This document shows positions 1 to 11,264 of a stretch of 64,000 nt of DNA, in pieces. The DNA lies in NCBI GenBank assembly GCA_905221605.1, contig CAJNDS010000084.1, positions 160,001 through 224,000 of the forward strand, written 5' to 3'. A program made the translations under genes and the position numbers. How positions within the stretch are numbered: position 1 is the stretch's first letter; every line of letters starts with the position of its first letter. The stretch comes from Symbiodinium natans (lineage: Eukaryota; Sar; Dinophyceae; Suessiales; Symbiodiniaceae). The notes under the pieces were generated by a model. That model was not told where the DNA came from and made no database searches. It saw only the letters and a list, made by a program, of their open reading frames with translations.

Positions 1-1
1 G

Positions 2-69
<68 letters not shown>

Positions 70-262
70 GCTTGTGTTGCTTGTGTTGCTTGTGTGGCTT
101 GTGTGGCTTGTGTGGCTTGTGTGGCTTGTGTGGCTTGTGTGCTTGTGTGCTTGTGTGCTTGTGTGCTTGTGTGCTTGTGTGCTTGTGTTGTTGTTGTGGT
201 TGTGGGTGTTGTTATTGTTGTTGCTTGTTGTTCTTGAAGAAGAAGAAGAAGAAGAAGAAGAA
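1..262. repeat. Compound microsatellite (GTT, CTTGTG-type, GAA)
   Basis: A pure GTT array runs from 1 to about 70. It passes into degenerate hexamer/9-mer units built on CTTGTG (about 71-187), then imperfect GTT, then a GAA array at about 234-262. Poly-Leu and poly-Glu frames here are translations of simple repeat. The array continues beyond the left edge of the window. Confidence 0.95.
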
Positions 263-948
263 CTGTACATGCAGCTGTTGCGTTTGTGCTTGCGTGCTTG
301 TGTGCACGTGCGTTTGTCTCGTTAAGTCTGACGGTTAGTTCAATTTGCAAATTTGTCATTTGCAACAGAAAAATCGAATAAGCAGTTGTGTATTTGAAGG
401 GGCAACGCTAAAGAAGTGATTGAACAGATAGAATAGAAAGACAGACAAGTGCAAGTACAAGTAAAACACAAATGCAACAGCAACAGCTCCAACTGCAAGA
501 ATAATAGCGATAACAAGAACAACGACCAGCACCACGACTACGACGACTAGTACAGTACGATGACCAATAAGATTTTCATGTATGACTAAATCGTTTTTGT
601 CATCCCAGAGGCTGCGGCTACGGGGGGCAACACTGGCTGACTCATTTCAGGTCACGCGCCACCGCAGCCGCAAGCCAAACCGATCCGCCAGATTCAACAC
701 AAGAAGAACCCTAAGCTCCCAGGGACAAAGCCCGAAACTCGCAACGGAAACCGTGACCCCAAACCATATTAGGTTTGCTGAATCCCTGTGACCCCTCAAA
801 CTGGGGTGCCCAGCTGGGTCCGTAGGACCGGAGGGAGAGTCGGGTGTCGAGATGCCCTGCAGCGAGTTCCGTGGGCTGCCTGGCAGGACAGGCTGGGGGC
901 TTCTGCTGGCCTTTGATATATAGTCGGGGACGCCTGTTGTCCGACCAA

Positions 949-997
<49 letters not shown>

Positions 998-3017
998 TAC
1001 ATCCACAAAGCGTCCTTGAAGCCTCCAGCCCGTACTGTGTAGTCCCTGCACCAAGTTCCCGGCGGAGGCTCATGCCAGGTGCCTTGGTCCACAACTTTCT
1101 AAAGATCGACTATCGAGTTTACACAGGTTCAAGGAAAACGTATGTAGGGCAAGGTATATCTGAATTTGCGTCAACTAAGGTATTCTGGGCAGAAGGACTT
1201 TCTACATATCCTGGTTCTAGGGCAGCATTCCCATGCATCAAGTCCTGGTGCGTGCACTTGCGGCTAACTCGTCAGTTGTGCTTCAAAAACAAGTCTTGAG
1301 AAACCACTCCGCGTCGAAAGGGGGTGGTTGCATGGCTGCACTCTATGATAGCATGCACGTCTTTCACATATCAGAGACGTCTGTTTGAGTCTGGATTACG
1401 AGCCGGAACCTTGCTGAACCCGGTGATTGGAGTAACACGGGGAAACCATTGGCAAAGCCGCAAAAACTGTAATGTTGGACCTGCTTTAATGTAACCCCCC
1501 CCCCCCCAAACAACCGAGGACCCTGAATTAAAAAAACAAACAGTCAGGCAGTGAAGGGGTCAGGAGATTGGACCAGATCTCAAACTAAGAACTTGGACCT
1601 CAAAACCACGAAAAAGACAGTCACGGCCCGAAAGCTTTTCATTATAGTGTACCCCCAAAAGAATTAAGGGCCAACATCCTGAACAGCCGAAAGATTTTAT
1701 TGCGGGTGCAACATTCAAACCCGCAACAGGTCCCTGGCAGGCCAGGTCGCCATCGCCATCTCTGGCCTGCGACAGCGCAGGAGTCCGGAGTATTCCAGAT
1801 TATAACAGAGTTTTCCAGCGTACACTCAGTCACGTTTGTCACCTCTGTCCGGTCCGTACCTTCATGGTGGCCGAAATGAGATGAAATCCGAATCCATCCC
1901 CAGCCCTATGCTGGGCCCCAAACGTCCAAGCGGACGCTGCGCCTCAGGGTTGGCGATTTTTCATGGGTTCGACCGTCACACTCTTTTTTGCTGGGCTTGG
2001 CCGATTTTGGGGTTATTGTGGGTCCTTGCTCAAGGCGGCTTCCTCTCTTACTGTAGATCTTCAGATCTTTTCCCCATCCGTCTGGCATACTCTGCACTGT
2101 CCTTTACAGTCGAGGATCGAGGCTGGAAATCCGTAGGCATCCGTAGGCCGGAGATGGGGCCGCCAACAACTCAAAACAAAAAAATGCCGATCTAGTTCAC
2201 CCTTTACACACCAGACTCCTAACCCCAAGGACCCTAACGCAAACGACACGCCCTGAACTTCACGAAGCTTTTTGGCTTACACTGCTGTTTCCTGTGGAGA
2301 AATGTTTGCAGCTGCACAAACGCCGAGCTCTTGACCAACGGGCTCCTCGAACCCGCGCCTGGGCATGTGGGCAGCTCAATGGAAGGGTGCGCAAATCTTG
2401 GTCGAGTGATTCTGCCGACAATTTAAAACACAAACACAGCTAAGCGTACATGTTGGGCATTTCTGTTATATCATGTAATATCCGAATGCCTTGTCACCCG
2501 AAACACACAAAAACACCAAGGCATCCTTCCTCCACTTGGCCCGGCACGGCGGAGCGCGAGGGGTGTAGGATGAAAGCCCTGGGACTTGGGGAGGTTTTAG
2601 GGCTTCCAGCTAGGCTTGAAAGCATCTAGGGCGGTGATGGAGGGAACGAAACTCCGGCACCGACACTCACAAAAGAATCTACCTAGTGCAGCTGGGGCTG
2701 CTTGGGGGGAGCATCAGTTCATGTCTGGAGTTTTCGGGGATGGGTCAGTCACTATGCTTGTGATTTTTCTTTTTGAATGTCTTCTTTTATTCTCGATCTG
2801 GACCTTGGATGATGAGAGAAATTGGGGCCTCCGGCCCATGGTGTGTTATACCAACCATGCTCATAGACTATGATTTAGACCAATCGACGGGGATTCCGAG
2901 ATGGTTGAGGAGCCTGCCGCAGAGACTCAGGAGACACGGTCGCTGAGGACGCTAAGGCCATGGGGTCCATGGGGTGTGCGGTGGTGTGCGGTGTACAATG
3001 TGCGGTCTTCGGTGTCG
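263..3017. other. Gene-free stretch with G and C homopolymers
   Basis: I see no supported gene. Open frames are short and lack family motifs. The stretch holds a 47-base G run (949-995) and a 13-base C run (1495-1507). Poly-Gly and poly-Pro frames across the G run are artefacts. Confidence 0.6.
949..995. repeat. 47-bp poly-G tract
   Basis: An uninterrupted run of 47 G on the plus strand, long enough for G-quadruplex or triplex structure. Its exact length is likely uncertain because of sequencing limits. Confidence 0.9.
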
Positions 3018-4285
<1,268 letters not shown>

Positions 4286-4330
4286 CTGTGCTCCGCACCA
4301 CCCCAAAAAGAACCTCTGGGTGGGTGGGCG

Positions 4331-4456
4331 GGCAAAAGAGGGTCTGGATCATAAGATGGGGGCAGCTGTGATTCAAGCCACAATGGCTAGTCATCATGCA
4401 TCATTATACGAGCACCTGGACCCTGCCCAACCAGCCATCCTCAGGTGCAACTGCAT
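4331..4456 (-). repeat. Split direct repeat A2 (internal)
   Basis: 126 bp identical to 11957-12082. It directly abuts B1 at 4456/4457, so the A2/B1 junction holds the element's two termini joined head to tail, as expected for the circle-junction copy in DIRS replication models. Confidence 0.93.
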
Positions 4457-4638
4457 AATGCATGCAGGCTGCCCAAGATGTAGCGCAGGATGCACGGACA
4501 CTCGCTCTTTTTCCATATGCTTGCTCGCTGACTCCAGGTTTTGGAACGGCCCTTTTACTGCGTTGGACTAGAAAGGCGGGCCGCCTGAAACTCATCAGCC
4601 GATGACTGTGCAACGCAGGCATCACGGCTGCAATGCCC
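4457..4638 (-). repeat. Split direct repeat B1 (internal)
   Basis: Second copy of the 182-bp B repeat. The last codons of the RNase H frame (stop at 4555) lie within it, so the repeat is partly coding in this copy. Confidence 0.93.
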
Positions 4639-5418
4639 AATGAACCCTTCCCAATGCAGTAAAGCCTGCAAGGCTTCCAAAAGTGGAGTGTCGTGGTACT
4701 GGTGCCAAGGAAGGCAATCTGTGGTGGACAAGGACCAAGATTGCTGAACGGTCCAAGAGTCTGCCACGCCGTCGCGGGACAGTCCGTCCGACGGATTGTC
4801 TGCCGACGGCACGTACTCGAGCCAAACTCTGGCTTCCAGGGAAGCCCATAGCAAGTGGCACAATGCCACAATATGAGCTATGTCATCCGACGGACTAGAG
4901 CCCCGTACCAGAGCCGAACACACTGCCTGATTATCGACAAATAGCAAGATATCGCAGTTTCTTAAGACATGCTTGTAAAGCAAAGACGCCTGCAGCACTG
5001 CGAGCGCCTCTAGCGGCGCGATTTGGGTCTCTCGCTCCTGGAAAGCATCTAGGGTCGGCTTTGGGACCGTACACGCAGCACCGCACGGGCGAGGCAGGGC
5101 ATCCGCAAAGCAAAGCATGCCCAACCCTGGCGCTTGCATGACACCAGGTTCCCAGCTAGCGTCGGTGTATAAGACTACCACTGGACGTGGCTCTAGGGAA
5201 AGACGAATTTCCCTAGGCGTCACCACATCAAGCAATGCCAGCATGTACTTTAAACTGCGTCGCAACTCTGGAGTGAGTTCGTCGTCAGACTCGTACTGAC
5301 GTCTAACAAGCGGGCCCTGTCCACCTCTGGCGCAGCGTCCATACATGGCCGAACTAGCCCACTGAAAACGCCCCCGGAGTTTGGACGCTTGGCCGGATGT
5401 TAGAAAACCGGCTTGCAA
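4555..5418 (-). CDS. Retroelement RNase H domain (end of RT-RH polyprotein)
   Basis: RNase H-fold domain expected to degrade RNA in RNA:DNA hybrids during reverse transcription. The frame shows YTDAS (first acidic residue) about 80 codons in, LEALAVL (second acidic), FVDNQAV (third) and NPSDGLSRDG near the end. This spacing and the terminal NPSDGLSR block are typical of DIRS/Pao-type RNase H. The nominal start is a TTG, not ATG. The frame overlaps the RT frame by 19 bp in the -1 direction, so the protein is probably made as an RT-RH fusion through a frameshift, or the join is a mutation or assembly error. The C-terminus runs into repeat B1. Confidence 0.85.
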   Translation of the reverse strand: MQAGFLTSGQASKLRGRFQWASSAMYGRCARGGQGPLVRRQYESDDELTPELRRSLKYMLALLDVVTPREIRLSLEPRPVVVLYTDASWEPGVMQAPGLGMLCFADALPRPCGAACTVPKPTLDAFQERETQIAPLEALAVLQASLLYKHVLRNCDILLFVDNQAVCSALVRGSSPSDDIAHIVALCHLLWASLEARVWLEYVPSADNPSDGLSRDGVADSWTVQQSWSLSTTDCLPWHQYHDTPLLEALQALLHWEGFIGHCSRDACVAQSSADEFQAARLSSPTQ

Positions 5419-7127
5419 ATATCCAAAATTTCGCTACGGAGAGCTTCCCGAAGGCCCGGCTTGACATCCACTTGCATGCTCAGTTTGTCTGAGGCACCGG
5501 CGAAATTGAGCAAAACTCCCAAGAAAACTCGCTGTGATGCCATGGGTTGTTGTTTAAGCTCATCAAGCACAGCCCCAAAAACTTGATACACGCACTGTAG
5601 GGATTCTTGGCCTGACCCCCGCGAGCATGCCAGGTCAAAAATGCCTGTGTCATCGAAGTAAAAAGCTGCTGCAGTCGCCAAGCACTGGCGCGCCACTGCA
5701 GTGGCAAGCGCTGGTAATCTGTTAAACTTAAGCACTGCACTTGAGAGTCCAAATGGATGCGCTCTCATGAGCGCGTAACGAATCTCCGACACACGGGGAT
5801 GCCATATGGCCACAATGAGAAGCGGCGACTCTTCCGGTACATTCGGAATCTGACGATATGCACTCTGCATATCCACACAACCAAAGACTGGCACAAACCA
5901 AGTGGGACACTGTGGGAAGGATTGGGCCAACAATCTCAGGAGCTCTTTACAGGAAGCTGCGCCGAAGTCCGGTGTGTTTGTCACGATAGTTTCCCGTGCC
6001 CAGCTAAGATCATTATGACCGCAGCTGCGGCCATTGTCGATGGGTCTCAGTTTACCGGAAGGTTGGACGTGCATGAATCGCTGCATTGGCAGCCATTGGC
6101 CCGCGCCAAACACCTGGTCTAACTGATCTTGGGAAAAGAGCCCTTCTGCCCAACCTTGCTCAATCTCGTGCACGGTGTGCTCAAGGAGCTCTTGCGCATA
6201 CTCATTGCGTGGCAAGAGGGCCTGCAACTTGGCATGCGCTGCGGGTGCCCTGGCGCGGATCTCATCCTGAAGGTTCGGTGCTGGCGGAGTGGCAGGCTGG
6301 ACCATCCGAAAAATCCCTGGGGACTCTATGGACCCAAAGAGACTAAACCCAACAACGAACCTAAGACCAATAGTGAGGTCCGGCCAATCAAGGAGGACAG
6401 CTGCAGCCGTCATGAAGGCTGGACTTTTGGAATCCGCAACCCTCGCAACAGAATCCGGCATTGCCTGACGCAACGCTTGCTCCCAGGGCGCAAAGAACTG
6501 TGCCAAGGCGAGCATGGCTCTGCGTTGGATTCTACGCCATGTCCTTAGGCAAGGCCCAAGCGCAACCATTGCACGAAGCGCGAAGCAAGCGTCCGGGTCC
6601 AATAGGGCTTGTGTGTCATATGGAGATGGGATGCACCGACTGAGCCGGATGTGTGTACCTTTGCCGACCCCTGGTGCGATCAATGGCTGCAGTGCGTGTT
6701 TCGACAAGGGGCCCCCGCGCTGCGTCCCTAGGGCCAATGACGATTGCGCAACATTGCGCTGCTGCGTCCACTGTGGACACCCAATCTCCTCACAAGATCC
6801 CCTGAGGATGCAGTCTGCACGGAACACTTGAAGTATCTTGAAGTCTCCTAACTGCAAGCCGAACCCGCTCTGTAACCACCAATTCTGGCAAGGCAACTTG
6901 AAGGGATGCAAATTGCGCCCCGACCTTCTGCACAACGAATTCAGGGGACAGGAGGCCTGGGCACGACTCCAACATTCCTGGTTGAAACACTGTGCCGCGA
7001 ACTTGACGCCGAAGACACTGCTCAAAACCTGCGTAAACAGGCGGGGCAATCCCAGTTGTGCTTGGCAAAAGTTGGAACAGAAGAACCAAGACAAGCATGA
7101 CTGACGGCACATGAAAAGAATTGCCAA
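5400..7127 (-). CDS. Retroelement reverse transcriptase
   Basis: RNA-directed DNA polymerase of the DIRS type. Motifs in order: RPIDNGRSCGHNDLS (DIRS-style fingers block), VDMQSAYRQIPN (motif A, catalytic Asp), PFGLSSAVLKFNR (motif B), YFDDTG (motif C, the YxDD-equivalent catalytic pair) and FLGVLLNFA (motif D/E). The first ~110 codons (7127 to about 6800) read through sequence that codes for the methyltransferase tail in another frame and carry no RT signature, so the functional RT probably starts near 6800. The frame offset from the methyltransferase is +1 (or -2); that to RNase H is -1. No good ATG marks an independent start. Confidence 0.87.
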   Translation of the reverse strand: MAILFMCRQSCLSWFFCSNFCQAQLGLPRLFTQVLSSVFGVKFAAQCFNQECWSRAQASCPLNSLCRRSGRNLHPFKLPCQNWWLQSGFGLQLGDFKILQVFRADCILRGSCEEIGCPQWTQQRNVAQSSLALGTQRGGPLSKHALQPLIAPGVGKGTHIRLSRCIPSPYDTQALLDPDACFALRAMVALGPCLRTWRRIQRRAMLALAQFFAPWEQALRQAMPDSVARVADSKSPAFMTAAAVLLDWPDLTIGLRFVVGFSLFGSIESPGIFRMVQPATPPAPNLQDEIRARAPAAHAKLQALLPRNEYAQELLEHTVHEIEQGWAEGLFSQDQLDQVFGAGQWLPMQRFMHVQPSGKLRPIDNGRSCGHNDLSWARETIVTNTPDFGAASCKELLRLLAQSFPQCPTWFVPVFGCVDMQSAYRQIPNVPEESPLLIVAIWHPRVSEIRYALMRAHPFGLSSAVLKFNRLPALATAVARQCLATAAAFYFDDTGIFDLACSRGSGQESLQCVYQVFGAVLDELKQQPMASQRVFLGVLLNFAGASDKLSMQVDVKPGLREALRSEILDICKPVF

Positions 7128-8058
7128 TCAAGGATGCTCGTTTATGCTCTGTCTCACGTGGCGAGCTTGATGAGTCCTTCTCCAACCACTGCAGCATAGA
7201 GGCTGGAATGCACATGAGCGCTGCCCGCTCCGAAGCATTGGGCTGCCGCCATTGTTGCTCGCGCCAGAGCAGCGATTGCTGCTCATACGCAAAAGCAGGG
7301 TACGTGCGCCCATCCAGCTGATACCTATCACATGCTTCTGGGGATGCCCGGACATCAGGCGACTTCGGATGCACAAAAGCACGCGTGAACGTGGCGAAGG
7401 CTTCCTTTGGGACACACGCGCCCAAATTTGCCACGGGCTTAAAGGCAGGCGCAAACTTATCCTGGAACGCTACATGTTCAGGCACAGGTTTCTTACCAAC
7501 CCACACAGCGTGCATGAGCCCCGCTTTATCTTGCTCCAGCCTCATCTGGGACAAAGCTTTGATCTTGGGCGAAGATGTTAAGGAGTTTTGGCCATCCGAA
7601 CCCCAAAAACAGCGATCACGTTTAACCCACCCAAATGAGGACGCATGGACAGTGAGGGGTAGGCCACGCATTGCCTCATTTATGGCATGAACGACTGTCT
7701 TTGGCGCATGGCTAACATTCTCCAGCAGCTGCAACACAGGCGTGCGCCTGCCTAGCGAAGCCAACAGCTTACGGCAGTCAGTGGCTACCCTCGGGATCTC
7801 TTGGAAGAGCTGAGTCCTGTCTGCGTTGAGGCCTTGACGATGCTTGTGAAGGAAACTGATGTCCTGGCAAGGGGACCCTCCTGCGACTAAGACAGCAGCA
7901 TACTGGTCCTGCGCAAGTGTGTCTCTGAGGCTCTCCACGTCAAATGCTTGAGCATCGGCAAAATGGCTTATGTTTCGAAAAGCTCCACGGCACACATCAA
8001 CTGCATCACCATCCCATTCGACCGCAACCGCCCTAAAGGACACCCCCAACGCAAGCAA
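6790..8058 (-). CDS. Cytosine-C5 DNA methyltransferase, catalytic part
   Basis: Transfers methyl from S-adenosylmethionine to cytosine C5. Motifs in order: GGSPCQDIS (motif IV, catalytic Cys) near residue 60, LLENVSH (motif VI, ENV) near residue 115, RDRCFWGSDG (motif VIII region), ASERAALMCIPASM (motif IX) and ASLIGNSFHVP (motif X). The set is complete. Motif IV and the motif X wording are closer to DNMT3/phage-like enzymes than to DNMT1 (judged by eye). Motif I lies in the preceding frame (7968-8453). This frame opens with TTG and overlaps that one in the -1 direction. About 100 residues after motif X lead toward the RT. DIRS elements often carry an adenine (Dam-like) methyltransferase; here a C5 enzyme takes that place. 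Confidence 0.9.
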   Translation of the reverse strand: MLALGVSFRAVAVEWDGDAVDVCRGAFRNISHFADAQAFDVESLRDTLAQDQYAAVLVAGGSPCQDISFLHKHRQGLNADRTQLFQEIPRVATDCRKLLASLGRRTPVLQLLENVSHAPKTVVHAINEAMRGLPLTVHASSFGWVKRDRCFWGSDGQNSLTSSPKIKALSQMRLEQDKAGLMHAVWVGKKPVPEHVAFQDKFAPAFKPVANLGACVPKEAFATFTRAFVHPKSPDVRASPEACDRYQLDGRTYPAFAYEQQSLLWREQQWRQPNASERAALMCIPASMLQWLEKDSSSSPRETEHKRASLIGNSFHVPSVMLVLVLLFQLLPSTTGIAPPVYAGFEQCLRRQVRGTVFQPGMLESCPGLLSPEFVVQKVGAQFASLQVALPELVVTERVRLAVRRLQDTSSVPCRLHPQGIL

Positions 8059-8453
8059 TCAATGAAAAGGGCTCCTATGCCGTCAAACATAGAGATCACA
8101 AGGATGGGCCCAATATGGTGCAGAGTCCAAACACTCTGCGGCAAGGGCGTGACACCCTCATAGTACACAAAGCTGCTCTGGGGCATCACTTGCGCACCTG
8201 GAGCGCACTTTGGCCTAAGCTGCCTAGACCCCACCCCGGCACTGACTTTGCGGGAGGAACATCCTTGCCCACACACGGACACGGTCCGGGCACTAGATGT
8301 CGGTGTCTTGTCGATGACTCTACGCCTGGCAGGTTTGGGAGGCAAGGGAGGGGGTACTGGGTTCTTAGCAACAGGCGGTAACGTTGCGCCTTGGACCTCC
8401 TTGCACGTCACTGCGGCTGGATTCTGAGGGAGAGACTGGCCCATCTGGGCCAT
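7968..8453 (-). CDS. Methyltransferase N-terminal part with motif I
   Basis: Starts at a true ATG (8453), 61 bp after the Gag stop. A Pro-rich linker and a Cys-containing stretch are followed by SMFDGIGALFIDC, the S-adenosylmethionine-binding motif I of C5-methyltransferases. Downstream of this motif the coding signal passes to the 6790-8058 frame near 8057 by a -1 shift, where the expected motif II region (VAVEWDGDA) continues. The two frames together give one enzyme of about 550 residues. Whether the shift is programmed, a mutation or an assembly error cannot be told here. Confidence 0.82.
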   Translation of the reverse strand: MAQMGQSLPQNPAAVTCKEVQGATLPPVAKNPVPPPLPPKPARRRVIDKTPTSSARTVSVCGQGCSSRKVSAGVGSRQLRPKCAPGAQVMPQSSFVYYEGVTPLPQSVWTLHHIGPILVISMFDGIGALFIDCLRWGCPLGRLRSNGMVMQLMCAVELFET

Positions 8454-8513
8454 GACAGGGGTGGCCTCACCCTGGCCCTGCGGCAGGCCTTCCAGGCCAG
8501 GGCGGCCTACATC

Positions 8514-9617
8514 CTAGCGGTTCGGGCACCGCAGACGATTATGCTGTGTACTGGCACACACCTTGCCCGACGCAAGAAGCACGTCGCACGCGTGCAGATC
8601 TTGGCAATCGGCCTTGGCACAACCTCTGTTGTCATTCCATCTCTTACACAATGTGCGTCCCACATGCTCACGTGCAGTTTTTGCCTTCTTGCCAGGGGAA
8701 GTGTCTGAAGGCGCCGTTTCCAGCTCAGGTCTCTTGCGGGTGGGCGGCTGAAGCCACATGAGTTCCTGCTCCTGGTAGGCTTTCTGAAATGCTTCTCCCA
8801 GAGGCCATTGCTGGCGGGAAAGTTCAACCACACGAGCTCGGCACTGCTCGTCGCGAACCTTAAGCCACTCCACAGGTGCACTGAACTCCGTGGCATGCCT
8901 TAGTGCAGCGTCACAGTAGTCCAGAAGCGCTCCCAGTGGAGCCATGAGCACCTTGGTGCCTTTGTTCAACTTGGACTCTGTCTGGAAAGTACCTGCAACA
9001 GTGTATGCATTCACAAGCACCCGCAGCCTCTGGTAGTACTCTGCTACAGACTGGGCTGCCCTGGAATCGTCCTCAGGACGGATCTGGAGTTTTGCTGCGC
9101 CTAAGTGAATGAAGTGATCATTCTTAGGCCGATTGGCAGCAAACAATGACTTCACCTTGTCCACTGCGATGACAGTGAGGGTACCTCGCTGCAACTCACG
9201 CCACACACGACCCAGCAATGTGTCGCTCGGGGCCATATACACGGTAAGTTCCAGGTTGTAGCGCTTGCGCCACGCATCAAGCAAACTCTCTTGCGTACTG
9301 GCATCCAGCGGATCGTCTAAATCATCTGCTGACTGACCTTGCTGAGCACGCGCCTCCACCCTAAGGATAGACGCTCTGGCCGTTCTCCACGCCGACCTCA
9401 ACCTAGCGAGCAGTAACGGCTTGTTTGGGGCATTCTTGGTGTGGTCACAAGCCGACAAGATGACCGTGTCCAGCTCGGACTCATAGCCCTGCACCGTGAC
9501 TATGTTGCAAAAGTCACTGAGCGTTTCAATGCCCAAAGTGGTTTCGCACCACTTGGTGAGCTCATCGGGGAGCCGCTGCTCCTCAAAACATCGCCTAAAG
9601 TCCCCTGCTTTCGCCAT
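8514..9617 (-). CDS. Retroelement Gag-like protein with CCCH zinc finger
   Basis: 367 residues from ATG 9617; the longer frame to 9683 begins with TTG and is not needed. The N-terminal half is helical and contains a TLGIET-like segment also present at the recombinase N-terminus. The middle shows a Gag-like helical region. A basic stretch (GKKAKTAREH) precedes a C-x8-C-x4-C-x3-H finger (CKRWNDNRGC then ADCQDLH) and further Cys/His residues at the C-terminus. The likely role is packaging of element RNA. It lies second in coding order, between recombinase and methyltransferase. Confidence 0.75.
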   Translation of the reverse strand: MAKAGDFRRCFEEQRLPDELTKWCETTLGIETLSDFCNIVTVQGYESELDTVILSACDHTKNAPNKPLLLARLRSAWRTARASILRVEARAQQGQSADDLDDPLDASTQESLLDAWRKRYNLELTVYMAPSDTLLGRVWRELQRGTLTVIAVDKVKSLFAANRPKNDHFIHLGAAKLQIRPEDDSRAAQSVAEYYQRLRVLVNAYTVAGTFQTESKLNKGTKVLMAPLGALLDYCDAALRHATEFSAPVEWLKVRDEQCRARVVELSRQQWPLGEAFQKAYQEQELMWLQPPTRKRPELETAPSDTSPGKKAKTAREHVGRTLCKRWNDNRGCAKADCQDLHACDVLLASGKVCASTQHNRLRCPNR

Positions 9618-9739
9618 GGCGACAACGCACGATCCTATCCCAAGCACCGCTGGCAAAACCAAAACTAGAAAGGAAGCAGACAAGTTGTCAAGTTATGCAT
9701 TTGCGGTCGAAGAACACACGCAACTGCAAAGGTGCGGTA

Positions 9740-10030
9740 TCATGTCATTCGTTTAGCCAGTCTGCGCAAGAACTCGGTGTCAAGACCGAACAGCCCCACA
9801 GAGTGGCCAGCCGCCGTCACGAACCTCAAAGGCATGCGCAGCGTAGTGGCCCGATAGTCCATCACAAGCTGTACACGTGTCATGCTCGATGACCTAACAC
9901 GACGCCCAGCCCGTACGCTTAAAACAAAATCTGAAGCGCAGGCAGAAGGCACTGTGGAAAAGGTGACATGAGCCCCACACGCGTATGCAGCTTTAGAACA
10001 TGGAGCAACACGCGACACCTCAAGCACCAC
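9740..10030 (-). CDS. Small unidentified ORF in the retroelement
   Basis: 96 residues from GTG (no ATG), open back to a stop near 10053. I do not recognise it. The C-terminal segment GLFGLDTEFLRRL loosely recalls the I-L-G-x-D end of retropepsins, but no D-T/S-G active site is visible upstream, so a protease call is not supported. It may be a frameshifted leader of Gag or a linker. Confidence 0.3.
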   Translation of the reverse strand: MVLEVSRVAPCSKAAYACGAHVTFSTVPSACASDFVLSVRAGRRVRSSSMTRVQLVMDYRATTLRMPLRFVTAAGHSVGLFGLDTEFLRRLAKRMT

Positions 10031-10052
10031 TTTCGGCGCGAACCTGCTGGAA

Positions 10053-11264
10053 CTAGACTACAGACTCTTGAATCTTGCAAGCCTCACGCCAAGCCAGCGG
10101 TGCTCGAGCCAAGCACTTTTGGCATAGCTCCGTTGCTGCAGAGATGCCTGCACCTCTCTCGTAATGCACAGCTGCAAACACAGAATCTCTGCACCAAGGC
10201 ACCAGCATGTTGCCCTGGACCTTTTGGACAAGATGCTTCTGTCCTTTTCCAGACTGCGTGAACCATGGCAGAGTGTCGACAGAGTGGACCTCTGTCTCGG
10301 AATCTGACGATGAAGAATTTGAGTCTGAAAGGGAAACTGACGAACTATCCACAGGGCTCCTGAGAGAGGTGGGTCTCGACGGCGACGCCTGAGAGCTGCC
10401 CTGCGTCTGCAAATGCTGAAGGACCGCTTCACGCGGAGGCACGTGCAGCCGCACATCATGCCATGTGCACTGCGTCGGCTGCCCTGACTTCAACATTGCT
10501 TGGTGCAACGAAGTCAAAATCTGATGTTTGATAAAGGCAGCAGAAAAGACCTTATCGTGCGCATAATGCTGAGCCATGCCCACTGCTGGAGTCCTTGCCC
10601 CAGTGGAAGCTTCTGTCCGGGGCAATTCCACCCAATTGCCAACTGCCTGCAGCTCAAACGGCGCAAACTGCATAACCTCCCCCGCCGTCGGCATGAAGCG
10701 CCGTAGGCTGTAAGATGATATCTCTGCGGCCTCCTCAGGGGAGGCGCCCAAGCTAGCCGCCAGTGAACGAAGCAAACTGTTGAACTTGGCCAAGGTCATG
10801 GGTCGAGGCAGCTTCCGTGTCGTAGACGACAATGGCAAGGCAGCTGTAACCTCTAAGTCAGGCACGAGAAAGCTTGGTGGCTTGCCTAAGGCACGCTGCA
10901 ACTCGGCCCAGTCCAGCAATACCAGGCTCGAAACATCCACGGACTGCGTAAGCCGGGCGGGAATGGCCCAATCAAACGGCGGCCGACGGCCCTGGATTCT
11001 GCGCTTGCCCTGGCTACAGGTTGCCCGGATAAAACCGTCCTGATATCTGAGCGAGTGCGATCGACGACTGTGCGCGAACCTCAGACAGGCCACTAACAGC
11101 ACAAGCGTCCAGGTCATGAATGAGGCAACTGTACCAGTGGCCTGGCGAACTGTTCTGAGAATAGCCCAAAAGATGGCGAGCTGCAACGGGGTCTTTGGCT
11201 GAACTGTATGCTGCTCATCCCATCTGACATAGGTAAAGGCAATCCCACAACTGTCGCCCACCAC
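10053..11264 (-). CDS. Tyrosine recombinase, catalytic part
   Basis: DIRS-type tyrosine recombinase that would insert the circular double-stranded DNA copy. Visible signature: LRFAHSRRS with the first catalytic Arg, QGKRR (Lys), YSLRRFMPTAGE in the place of the H-x-x-R box, GNWVE in the place of the H/W position, and AQHYAHDK with the likely nucleophilic Tyr. A Ser-rich acidic tail follows. The frame opens at GTG without an ATG and overlaps the upstream recombinase frame by about 150 bp in the -1 direction. The N-terminal core-binding domain sits in that upstream frame, so both belong to one protein of about 640 residues. Confidence 0.8.
   Translation of the reverse strand: MVGDSCGIAFTYVRWDEQHTVQPKTPLQLAIFWAILRTVRQATGTVASFMTWTLVLLVACLRFAHSRRSHSLRYQDGFIRATCSQGKRRIQGRRPPFDWAIPARLTQSVDVSSLVLLDWAELQRALGKPPSFLVPDLEVTAALPLSSTTRKLPRPMTLAKFNSLLRSLAASLGASPEEAAEISSYSLRRFMPTAGEVMQFAPFELQAVGNWVELPRTEASTGARTPAVGMAQHYAHDKVFSAAFIKHQILTSLHQAMLKSGQPTQCTWHDVRLHVPPREAVLQHLQTQGSSQASPSRPTSLRSPVDSSSVSLSDSNSSSSDSETEVHSVDTLPWFTQSGKGQKHLVQKVQGNMLVPWCRDSVFAAVHYERGAGISAATELCQKCLARAPLAWREACKIQESVV

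Noticed and set aside
647-1299. Frames with long poly-Pro or poly-Gly stretches
   Set aside because: Produced by the 47-base G run; flanking sequence has no coding signal.
9740-10030. Retropepsin-like protease in the retroelement
   Set aside because: Only a weak I/L-x-G-x-D-like end is visible and no D-T/S-G active site, so it is listed as an unidentified ORF.
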